DNA of 64,000 nucleotides from RBG-16-34-14 sp963727535. GTDB lineage: Bacteria > Bacteroidota > Ignavibacteria > Ignavibacteriales > Ignavibacteriaceae. The position numbers were made by a program, and so were the translations under genes. The stretch spans positions 186,001 through 250,000 of the forward strand of contig CAVSGR010000004.1 of NCBI GenBank assembly GCA_963727535.1. Reading direction: 5' to 3'. The notes under the pieces are model-generated. The model was not told where the DNA came from. It did not search any database and was given only the letters and a program-made list of their open reading frames with translations. Below, in pieces: positions 42,010 through 49,673 of this stretch (positions are counted from its first letter, which is position 1; each line of letters begins with the position of its first letter).

Positions 42010-42852
42010 CTATTTAACAGAAGTGAATACAAGAATTTCCTTTTCGGTAAGAACGTAAATTTTATTTTTCTGCATTATGGATGTCACAAACGTTGTTTTA
42101 TAATCCAGCCCTATCAAATTTACTTTTTGAAGCTCGAACTCAGGCGCATTCAGGTTTGCATAATATATCTCGCTATCTGTGTTGACAGTTAAGAGAGAAA
42201 AATTAATTCTCATCCCTTTTAAATTAAGTCCGGTTTCAATTCTTGATAATCCGTTTCCATAATTATCAAACACGATTATATCTTTCCCATCTGAAACAAA
42301 AGTTTTTGTTGAAGCAGAAACAGCCAAGCGTGCCGGGTTGCTTAAAGTAAAATTACCGGCATCCATTCCTCCGAAGTTCTGTAAGTAATTTCCGAAGAGA
42401 TCGAACTTTATAATCCGTTTGTTTTCCGAATCGAGTATAAAAAGATCTCCCTGTGTTGAAGTAGCGCATCCTAAAGGATAACCAAATTGTTTATCCGGAT
42501 TATCACTATCCCTGGTTGAAAGCTGTGAAATATAATTCAGGTCCTTATCGAATCTCTCAATCCTGTGGTTATTCTTATCAGCAACATAAATGTTTAAAGG
42601 AGTTGCAAAAACATCAACTGGATTATCGAATGCAGCTTCCTTCCAGCCATAGCCGCCCGTTTCTGTAACATAAGTTCCGAGAGTATCGTACTTGTAAAGC
42701 TTGTCATTTCCCGAATCTGTAATAAACAAAAACCCTGCTGAATTAAGATCGAATGAAGATGCTTTCTGGAATTTGCCGAAAGAAAAATCGAAAGTGAACG
42801 TCTGGCAAAAAGCAGTTGCCGAAAAGAAAATTATTGCTAAAAAAGTCTTCAT
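42010..42852 (-). CDS. Secreted NHL-type six-bladed beta-propeller protein
   Basis: A 280-residue precursor with signal peptide KTFLAIIFFSATAFCQ and about six NHL-like blades: LNSAGFLFITDSGNDKLYKYD, DNPVDVFATPLNIYVADKNNHR, GYPLGCATSTQGDLFILDSENK. Such propellers bind proteins or ligands; no enzyme residues can be assigned. I trimmed the start to ATG 42852 because the upstream residues would hide the signal peptide. It is the first gene of the four-gene minus-strand run. Confidence 0.82.
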   Translation of the reverse strand: MKTFLAIIFFSATAFCQTFTFDFSFGKFQKASSFDLNSAGFLFITDSGNDKLYKYDTLGTYVTETGGYGWKEAAFDNPVDVFATPLNIYVADKNNHRIERFDKDLNYISQLSTRDSDNPDKQFGYPLGCATSTQGDLFILDSENKRIIKFDLFGNYLQNFGGMDAGNFTLSNPARLAVSASTKTFVSDGKDIIVFDNYGNGLSRIETGLNLKGMRINFSLLTVNTDSEIYYANLNAPEFELQKVNLIGLDYKTTFVTSIMQKNKIYVLTEKEILVFTSVK

Positions 42853-43036
42853 AATAATGAAGTTAAGATAGAAAATATTGAGGTGGAAATAAATGAGGAA
42901 GGGAGAATAAGATGTCATAAAATAGATTTTCTAGAAGAAATTTATTAGGAAATAATCATGATCTTAAAAAAAGAATTTAGTGATTCCGAAAAGAAATTAA
43001 TTTAAATTTAGTGAACAAATGAGTATTAAGTAATTT

Positions 43037-43843
43037 ATGTTAAAAAGATTTATTAAATATTATTCTGACTCGCAGGATATTTGTTTTAGATTCATCGAGT
43101 CTCTGATGGACGTACAATTAGATTGGAAGGTTAATTCCCCTGAAATTTACATACTTACTTCGATTAATCTGACAAAAAATGATTGTAATTCAATAGCACT
43201 TTTATTAAAAGAGAATGACTTAGGTTCTGCAATTATGATTTGTAGAAATCTTATTGAAATGTCATTCAATTTCAATTGGATTTTTGAACCTCATGAATTA
43301 GGATTAGATAATGCTAAACTTGAAGAATCAATTAAAGAGAGATTTTATAAACTTCAAGGGACTCCATATTACGATATAGAAAAAAACCAAAATGAAATGG
43401 AAAATGATCAAAACAACGATAAACCAGTTTGGGATGCTAATACTATAAAGCAAACGCGAGAACTTATTGAGGGAATCAAAAGTAAATTCCCTTTTTTGAT
43501 GAGAACAGATAAAAATGGAGAGAGGGTTTTTAAAAAAGCACCTTCATTTAAGGAAAGAATGGGAAAGTTAAAACTCACTCATTATCACGTTTATACTTTT
43601 ACATCTATTTTTACACATCCTAATCCAATGATTAATGAAATTTATTTTCCCAATAAACAAGGTAGTTCAATTGAGTCAATGCGAGCAATAAAACAAATAC
43701 TTTCCTTAGGCTTATTTAGTGCTCGTGCCATTTTAGGTTATGCTCGTATAACTTTTGATTCACTGAATCTTAATGAAATAAGAAATCAATGTGATGAAGA
43801 ACTAAACAAAATATATTTACGTTCTCAAGAAGATTTAAAGTAA
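43037..43843 (+). CDS. DUF5677-like hypothetical protein
   Basis: A 268-residue, mostly helical soluble protein. NSIALLLKENDLGSAIMICRNLIEMSFNFNWIF and KLTHYHVYTFTSIFTHPNP (each split here) resemble the DUF5677 pattern, in which a conserved Arg-x-x-x-Glu and a late histidine-rich helix occur. Function is unknown; relatives are often found singly in accessory positions. It sits alone between the minus-strand membrane operon and the polymerase operon, with no sign of co-transcription. Confidence 0.6.
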   Translation: MLKRFIKYYSDSQDICFRFIESLMDVQLDWKVNSPEIYILTSINLTKNDCNSIALLLKENDLGSAIMICRNLIEMSFNFNWIFEPHELGLDNAKLEESIKERFYKLQGTPYYDIEKNQNEMENDQNNDKPVWDANTIKQTRELIEGIKSKFPFLMRTDKNGERVFKKAPSFKERMGKLKLTHYHVYTFTSIFTHPNPMINEIYFPNKQGSSIESMRAIKQILSLGLFSARAILGYARITFDSLNLNEIRNQCDEELNKIYLRSQEDLK

Positions 43844-43938
43844 AGATCTTACTTACATAAGGTTCTATTCTTACTTAGTTATCGAATTAGTTAAATAACT
43901 TTACTTAAAAAGTTCCTGCCAAAACCTCAAATACTTCC

Positions 43939-43968
43939 TTGACTTCTACAATTTCTTTTATTTATATT
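43939..43968 (+). promoter_or_regulatory. Sigma-70-type promoter of the polymerase operon
   Basis: TTGACT (43939-43944), 18-base spacer, TATATT (43963-43968). Transcription would start near 43975, inside the palindrome at 43971-43988, and 20-25 bp before ATG 43997. Confidence 0.7.
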
Positions 43969-43970
43969 AT

Positions 43971-43988
43971 GGTGTACATTTGTACACC
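43971..43988. promoter_or_regulatory. Perfect 18-bp palindrome, candidate repressor (SOS/LexA-like) operator
   Basis: GGTGTACATTTGTACACC has one central base pair mismatch only at the TT dinucleotide; both eight-base arms are perfectly complementary. It overlaps the expected transcription start of an operon encoding a DnaE-like polymerase and Pol IV, the place where a LexA-type repressor would act. No LexA gene is in the window, so the identity of the binding protein is inference. Confidence 0.6.
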
Positions 43989-43996
43989 TATTTATT

Positions 43997-45652
43997 ATGA
44001 ATACGAATCTTATAGAACTGGAAAAATATTCATTAAACTCAATAAATGGCGTTTTTGCCACCATTTACCCACTAATTCCGCGCCTGACGGAATTTATCCC
44101 TTTTGATATTTATGACTATGAAATCTTATTCAACGATGGTCCGACTGTTTCACTTATAAGGGATGGGAAAACAATCGGCTGTTTCTATATTGAATCTCCC
44201 GGAATGCGCAGTCTCTTAAAAAAGCTTGATGTGGAAACTTTCGAAATGCTTACGGCAGCAAGTTCGGTTATTCGTCCCGGTGTTGCAGAAAGCGGAATGA
44301 TGCAGGAGTTTATAGCGCGCCATAAAGATCCATCGAGAAGAAAATATCTTGTTGCCAAAATGGAAGAGATACTCGGCGAAACTTACGGCGTCATGATTTA
44401 CCAGGAAGATGTTATAAAAGTAGTTCATCACATCGGCGGACTTCCATTGGATGAAGCTGATTTACTCCGCCGTGCTATGTCAGGTAAGATGCGGTCGCAT
44501 TCTGCAATGCAGGCATTAACAGATAAGTTTTTTAATTCGTGTCTTAGTAATAATCTCTCTCCCGAAATTGCAAAAGAACTCTGGCGGCAGATTGAGTCAT
44601 TTGCAGGTTATTCTTTCTGTAAAGCACACAGCGCTTCTTTCGCTTTACTCTCTTTCCAGGTAGCTTTTCTTAAATCTCATTATCCTGCCGAGTTTATGTC
44701 CTCTGTTCTTTCCAACCAGGGGGGATTTTATTCTCCCGCTGTTTATATCCAGGAATCCAAAAGAATCGGCTTAAAAGTAGAGCTTCCCTGCATCAACAAA
44801 AGTATGTATGAATACACAGGCTGCGGCGATATAATTCAGATAGGCTTTCTTGGCATAAAACATTTCTCAAAAGCTTCTGCGGAAATAATAATTGAAGAAC
44901 GTAAACGTATCGGTTCGTTTAAGTCGTTGCCTGATTTTCTCGTAAGAACCAGGATTGGCTATGAAGAAATTGTGCTTTTAATAAAATGCGGTGCAATGGA
45001 TTGCTTTCACGAAACACGCCCGACTCTTTTACGTCTTCTCGATATTTATTTCCACAAGATGAAGCTGCAAAAGGAAAATTACTCTGATCTGTTTATCAAC
45101 GATTCATTTAATTTAATTGAACAGGTGAAAACAAATAAAGATTATTCATTTGAAGAAAAATGCCTGGCAGAATATGAATCCTTTAATTATATGGTAACGA
45201 GACATCCTCTTGATTTTTATCCTGGATTAACGGAACAAAAAAATGTAGTTAAAGCTGCCGATATGGAAAGATACAATCATAGAAGAATTAAAATGATCGG
45301 CTGGTATATGAGTTCCAAAAGAATAAGCACAAAGAAAGGCGACCCGATGAAATTTTTATCTCTCGAAGATTTAACGGGAACTTTTGAAGCGGTTATTTTT
45401 CCAAATGTTTACCAGAGAGTTGCAGAAAAAACTTTGTCCATGGGTCCATATATAATTGAAGGCAGAGCCGATGAAAACAATCTTATTGTTGATAAGCTTG
45501 AGGTTTTAGCAGATCACTCAATCAAAGCTGAATTTCAGTATGACAGCACCGGTTATAAATATAAACCTGATGATGAAGGTTTAACCGAAGAAGATTTTTC
45601 TCTTGCAAAAGAGATAGATTTTGAAAAACTAAGAAGGGCTTATGTAGCATGA
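43997..45652 (+). CDS. dnaE: DNA polymerase III alpha (DnaE-like), C-terminal half as a separate gene
   Basis: A 551-residue protein that matches only the second half of bacterial DnaE: it begins in the region just after the palm (DGKTIGCFYIESPGMRSLL, FEMLTAASSVIRPG) and continues through the fingers (GVMIYQEDVIKV, LLRRAMSGKM, GYSFCKAHSASFALLSFQVA), the helix-hairpin-helix region and an OB-fold (RRIKMIGWYMSSKRIST, FEAVIFPNVYQRV). The PHP domain and catalytic aspartates are missing; they are in the next gene. Its stop overlaps the ATG of the N-terminal half (ATGA). The likely role is error-prone translesion synthesis, given dinB downstream. Confidence 0.9.
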   Translation: MNTNLIELEKYSLNSINGVFATIYPLIPRLTEFIPFDIYDYEILFNDGPTVSLIRDGKTIGCFYIESPGMRSLLKKLDVETFEMLTAASSVIRPGVAESGMMQEFIARHKDPSRRKYLVAKMEEILGETYGVMIYQEDVIKVVHHIGGLPLDEADLLRRAMSGKMRSHSAMQALTDKFFNSCLSNNLSPEIAKELWRQIESFAGYSFCKAHSASFALLSFQVAFLKSHYPAEFMSSVLSNQGGFYSPAVYIQESKRIGLKVELPCINKSMYEYTGCGDIIQIGFLGIKHFSKASAEIIIEERKRIGSFKSLPDFLVRTRIGYEEIVLLIKCGAMDCFHETRPTLLRLLDIYFHKMKLQKENYSDLFINDSFNLIEQVKTNKDYSFEEKCLAEYESFNYMVTRHPLDFYPGLTEQKNVVKAADMERYNHRRIKMIGWYMSSKRISTKKGDPMKFLSLEDLTGTFEAVIFPNVYQRVAEKTLSMGPYIIEGRADENNLIVDKLEVLADHSIKAEFQYDSTGYKYKPDDEGLTEEDFSLAKEIDFEKLRRAYVA

Positions 45653-47409
45653 TGATCATGTCTTCATTTCATTTCGCCGGACAGGTTCCGCTTCACGTTC
45701 ATTCATATTATTCTTTGCTTGAAGGAGTAATTTCTCCTGATGATATTATTGATAAAGCCGTTTCTTACAATCTAGATGCAATTGCTTTAACAGATACAAA
45801 TGCTATGCATGGTTTAATTCCATTCTATAAAAAAGCAAATGAAAAGGGAATAAAGCCAATACTCGGGACTTATATTGACGAACCAACTAAAAATACTCCC
45901 CTCTCCTTACCAAGGAGAGGGGCTGGGGGTGAGGTTATTTATGCCCTATTCCTTGCAAAAAATTTTGCCGGATATTCTGATTTATGTAAGATAATTACAT
46001 CAAGGAAGCTTAAGAACGACTTCACACTGTTTCGTTTACTTCAGGAATATTTCCCTAACCTGTTTATCATTTCTGCTTCTGCTGAACTTCTTCGAAGTGT
46101 TCCTTTTTATAATAATATATTTGTTGAATTAATTTTAACTGAAGTTCACAGGAAAAATTCTTTACTTTTATATGAACTTGCTGAGAACCGGAAGTTCAAA
46201 TATATAATCTCTAATCCTGTTTATTTCTCCAACGCAGAAGATTTTCTATTACATAAAGTTGTGACGGCAGCAAAGTACAGGGATACTTTTGAAAACATTA
46301 AGAAGGAATACCTGGTTGATAAGGAATTTTATTTCAAGCCTCCTGGTTTTTTCTTAAAATATTATGAAAAGATTCCGCAGGCATTTCATAACATTAGATA
46401 TATTGTTGATAACTGCAATGTTGATCTTCAGCTTGGCAAGTGGAACTTTCCTATTTATCCTGACTTGCCTGCCGGACAGGCAGGTCTTAAGAAAGAAAAT
46501 TCCTTTTCTTTTTTGCATAGAGTTTCTTATGCAGGTCTTGAGATGAGATATGATAAAATTACGACAATTATAAGAAACAGATTTGAAGAAGAATTAAATG
46601 TAATAAAAGATTTAGGTCTTGCCGATTATTTTCTTGTTGTCTGGGATATTCACCGCGAAGCTCAAAGACGCGGAATGGTTACAATAGGCAGAGGTTCTGC
46701 AGCAAACAGCATTATATCTTATTGCCTTGGTTTTACCCAGGTGGATCCAATAAAAAATAATTTTTACTTTGAGAGATTTCTGAATAAAAGCCGTTCTTCT
46801 CCGCCTGATATTGATATTGATTTTAGCTGGAGAGAACGTGATGAAATTATTCGTTATGTTTTTGAAAAATATGGATATGATAAAGTTGCAATGATCTCAA
46901 CACACGTTACTATCCGGGCACGTTCTGCTTTCAGGGAAGCTGCAAAAGCTTTTGGAATTTCAGAAGAGGAAACAAGTAAAATAAGTAAGCGTATTCCGTG
47001 GAGTGATGCCAGGAATTTACCTAATGTATCACATCTTTATCCGGAAGCAAGATCATTAAAGCTGGATGTTGAACCATGGAAAACTATTGTTTCAGTTGCT
47101 TCAAGACTTGCAAATTTTCCGAGGCATTTAAGTATTCATCCGGGCGGAATTGTTGTAGCTCCACAAAAAATTACAACTTATACAGCACTGGAATTTGCAA
47201 AAAACAAGGGACTTGGTTTAATTATAACCCAGCCCGATATGCACGGTATTGAAGATATCGGGCTGGTAAAAATAGATCTCTTAAGCCAGCGTTCACTTGG
47301 TGTTTTAAGAGAAACAATAAAACAAATTGAAACTAACAACTCATCCTCAACTCCTCTTTCCTTTATAAAGAAAGGGATTAGGGGTGAGATTATAAAAAAT
47401 GCGATCTAA
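45649..47409 (+). CDS. dnaE: DNA polymerase III alpha (DnaE-like), N-terminal half downstream of the C-half
   Basis: A 586-residue protein with the PHP domain (VPLHVHSYYSLLEGV; the usual TDH motif reads ALTDTNAMHG, so PHP nuclease activity is doubtful) and the palm with catalytic aspartates in PPDIDIDFSW and KIDLLSQRSLG, plus GRGSAANSIISYCLG. It ends soon after the third catalytic aspartate, where the C-half would begin. Three palindromic repeats lie in frame: TPLSLPRRGAGGEV (about residue 83), DLPAGQAGL (about 272) and TPLSFIKKGIRGE at the C-terminus. The ATG overlaps the C-half stop. Confidence 0.9.
   Translation: MMIMSSFHFAGQVPLHVHSYYSLLEGVISPDDIIDKAVSYNLDAIALTDTNAMHGLIPFYKKANEKGIKPILGTYIDEPTKNTPLSLPRRGAGGEVIYALFLAKNFAGYSDLCKIITSRKLKNDFTLFRLLQEYFPNLFIISASAELLRSVPFYNNIFVELILTEVHRKNSLLLYELAENRKFKYIISNPVYFSNAEDFLLHKVVTAAKYRDTFENIKKEYLVDKEFYFKPPGFFLKYYEKIPQAFHNIRYIVDNCNVDLQLGKWNFPIYPDLPAGQAGLKKENSFSFLHRVSYAGLEMRYDKITTIIRNRFEEELNVIKDLGLADYFLVVWDIHREAQRRGMVTIGRGSAANSIISYCLGFTQVDPIKNNFYFERFLNKSRSSPPDIDIDFSWRERDEIIRYVFEKYGYDKVAMISTHVTIRARSAFREAAKAFGISEEETSKISKRIPWSDARNLPNVSHLYPEARSLKLDVEPWKTIVSVASRLANFPRHLSIHPGGIVVAPQKITTYTALEFAKNKGLGLIITQPDMHGIEDIGLVKIDLLSQRSLGVLRETIKQIETNNSSSTPLSFIKKGIRGEIIKNAI
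45898..45936. repeat. Palindromic repeat inside the polymerase gene (family A)
   Basis: An 11-base-pair stem CCCCTCTCCTT/AAGGAGAGGGG around ACC, then CTGGGGGTGAGG. Related copies lie at 47351, 52643 (inverted) and 52742. It is translated in frame as TPLSLPRRGAGGEV within the PHP domain. Confidence 0.88.
46463..46485. repeat. Palindromic repeat inside the polymerase gene (family B)
   Basis: A nine-base-pair stem (ACTTGCCTG with CAGGCAGGT, one G-T) around CCGGA. It is translated in frame as LPAGQAG. A looser CCTGCC/GGCAGG palindrome occurs at 39852-39877 between exbD and tonB. Confidence 0.8.
47351..47391. repeat. Palindromic repeat at the 3' end of the polymerase N-half (family A)
   Basis: CTCCTCTTTC..GAAAGGGATTAGGGGTGAG has the same organisation and tail as the copy at 45898. 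It supplies the last residues of the N-terminal half (TPLSFIKKGIRGE), 18 bp before the stop codon. Confidence 0.75.
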
Positions 47410-47417
47410 AAAATTAA

Positions 47418-47480
47418 CCCACAGTTTTAACTGTGGGAACTGCAAGAACATTAAAGAACCTGAAACCGTTTCAACGGTTT
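47418..47480. repeat. Bipartite palindromic (REP-like) repeat, copy 2
   Basis: CCCACAGTT/AACTGTGGG (47418-47437) and AAACCGTT/AACGGTTT (47463-47480) are separated by 25 bp. The order, spacing and second hairpin match the element at 18097-18157. It lies directly after the polymerase N-half stop. Confidence 0.82.
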
Positions 47481-47505
47481 ACCAAATACTAAAAGGATAA
47501 ACACT

Positions 47506-48430
47506 ATGCCCTCTCCCAAATTCTATATCGGAACAGCAGGTTGGAAATATGCCGACTGGATCAGTTCATTCTATCCCAGGAAAGAATCAGCTTCATTAAA
47601 TTGGCTGACATATTATTCTCAGCACTTTTAATTGTGTTGAAGTTAATTCGACATTTTATGCTTATATGTCTGATAAGGTTGTCAATTCCTGGATAAGAAA
47701 AACAGCAGATCTGGAAGATTTCACTTTTACGCTCAAGCTCCACCAGGACTTTACTCATAAAAGGTCTTATACTAAAGAAAACGTTAACGCAGTTAATTTC
47801 ATATTAAGCCTACTTTATAAATCCGGAAGATTAGGAGGACTTCTAATTCAATTTCCCCAGTCTTTCAGGTTCGATGAAAATTCATCACAATATATAAGCA
47901 GGCTTAAAGAGCTCTTCGGTATCTACAATATATTTATTGAAGTAAGGCACGGTTCTTTTCATACAAAAGAAGCGTTGGATTTTTTTAAATCAGCAAATTT
48001 AAATTGCATCACAATTGATCAGCCCCAGGTTGGTTATGCAGTTGGTTTCAAGCCAATAGTAACAAATAAAAACTTATACTTCCGTTTGCATGGTCGTAAC
48101 AAAGAAGATTGGTTCAAAGGATTTGATAAGATAGGACAGGAAAAACAAAGTGAAGAAGATCGTAATGCAAGATACAATTATCTCTACACTCCGGGTGAAC
48201 TTCAGGAAATTGTCGAAGAGATAATAAAAGCTTTGGAGAATATAGAAAAGGTTTTTGTAATTACTAATAACCACCCAAAAGGTAATGCTGTCGCAAATGC
48301 TTTTCAGCTAATATATATGCTGGAAAAAAGAAAAATCGAAATTCCTTCAACAACCTTAACAAAATATCCGCAGCTTGAAAGTATTTCAGAGGGAAACTTT
48401 GAGACTGATTTATTTGGTAATAAAATATGA
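47506..48430 (+). pseudogene. DUF72 family protein, single frameshift
   Basis: ATG 47506 begins KFYIGTAGWKYADWISSFYP, the start of DUF72 (YecE-like TIM-barrel) proteins. An extra T in a T-run near 47629 stops this frame; in the next frame FNCVEVNSTFYAYMSDK continues without a gap, and the rest is intact (LLIQFPQSFRF, IFIEVRHGSFH, LYFRLHGRNKEDW, FVITNNHPKGNAVANAF). Biochemical function is unknown. Its TGA overlaps the Pol IV ATG, so it belongs to the polymerase operon. The homopolymer position makes a sequencing error likely. Confidence 0.87.
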
Positions 48431-49574
48431 GAACCATCTTCCATCTTGATATGGATACATTTTTTGTTTCAGTTGAAAGGATATTAAATCCTAAACTGAA
48501 AGGAAAACCTGTGGTTGTTGGCGGCGATCCTAAATATGGAAAAGGAGTAGTTGCTGCCTGTTCTTATGAAGCGAGAGAATATGGTTTGCACTCTGCTATG
48601 CCTATTAGAAAAGCTTATTCCCTTTGTCCTCAGGCAATTTATATTCACGGTCATCACGAAGAGTACGGTCGTTATTCACATTTAGTAAGAAACATTTTAA
48701 GAGAATATGCTCCCGTTCTTGAACCAGCGGGAATAGATGAATCTTATATTGACTTTACCGGTTGCGAAAATATTTACGGTGCTTATCCTGTATTAGCTTC
48801 AACTATTCAGAAAGAGATAAACAATAAATTGTCGCTGCCTTGTTCAATCGGCATTGCATCAAATAAAACAACAGCAAAGATTGCTTCAGATTACAACAAA
48901 CCGAATGGTGTTACTTATGTCTCTCCGGGTAAAGAAAAAAAGTTTCTCTCGGACCTGCCTGTTCAGGTAATTCCGGGAGTAGGAAAAGTTACTCTCAAAG
49001 ACCTGAATCAGAAAGGAATTTATTTTGTTCGTGATATAACCGGTTTGCCTAAAGATTATTTCTCAGCAGCTTTTGGAAAATATGGAAGCGATCTTTGGGA
49101 AAAAGCAAACGGAAGAGGGACGGAATATTTAACTGTTGAAAGAGAACAGAAAGGTATTTCCCACGAAACTACTTTTCTGAATGATATACTCTCTGTAAAA
49201 AAAATCGAAGAAACTCTTTTTATTCTTTCAGCAAAACTGTCGCAATCATTAAAGGAAAACAACTGGATTGCTTCAACAATAAGTTTTAAGTTAAGATATT
49301 CGGACTTTAAAACTCTAACCCGTGCAAAGACCAGTTCATCACAGATGATCCTGCCGCAATTTATAACACAGTAAGAGAATTGTTTCACAAAAATTATACA
49401 AGAAGAGTGGCAATAAGGTTGGTCGGAATACGCTTAACAAATTTTTTAGCTAAATCAGAACAGCTATTTCTTTTTGATGATACTTTTACCAAACGGCAAA
49501 GAATTATAGAAGCAGTAAATAAAGTCCGGGCAAAATATGGATTCTCGTCCATTACTTTTGGCTCGTACGCTTAA
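48427..49574 (+). pseudogene. dinB: DNA polymerase IV (Y family), 3' frameshift
   Basis: The catalytic core is intact: FHLDMDTFFVSVER (first metal aspartate), CSYEAREYGLHSAMP, GIDESYIDFTG (Asp-Glu pair), SIGIASNKTTAKIASDYNKP and the HhH region VIPGVGKVTLKDL. In the little-finger domain the frame shifts by one base near 49345 (after LTRAKTSS); the continuing frame reads DDPAAIYNTVRELF and ends LFLFDDTFTKRQRI...GFSSITFGS at 49574. It performs translesion synthesis, usually under SOS control. It is coupled to DUF72 by ATGA and co-transcribed with the split DnaE. Confidence 0.9.
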
Positions 49575-49586
49575 AAGAAAGCTGAA

Positions 49587-49615
49587 GTGCCTGTCACTTT
49601 TAAAGTGACGGGCAC
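49587..49615. repeat. Palindrome downstream of dinB
   Basis: GTGCCTGTCACTTT pairs with AAAGTGACGGGCAC over about 13 base pairs (one G-T). No T-tract follows, so it looks like a dispersed palindromic repeat rather than a terminator, though it may protect or end the polymerase transcript. Confidence 0.7.
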
Positions 49616-49673
49616 ATAACAACATTACAGGGAGGTCTTCTCTATTAATAAAAAAATTTATTAACTTAAAATT

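Noticed and set aside
43997..47409. Split-intein explanation for the two DnaE halves
   Set aside because: No intein blocks, no terminal His-Asn or starting Cys/Ser at the boundary, the gene order is inverted, and the break is in a different place from the cyanobacterial DnaE split.
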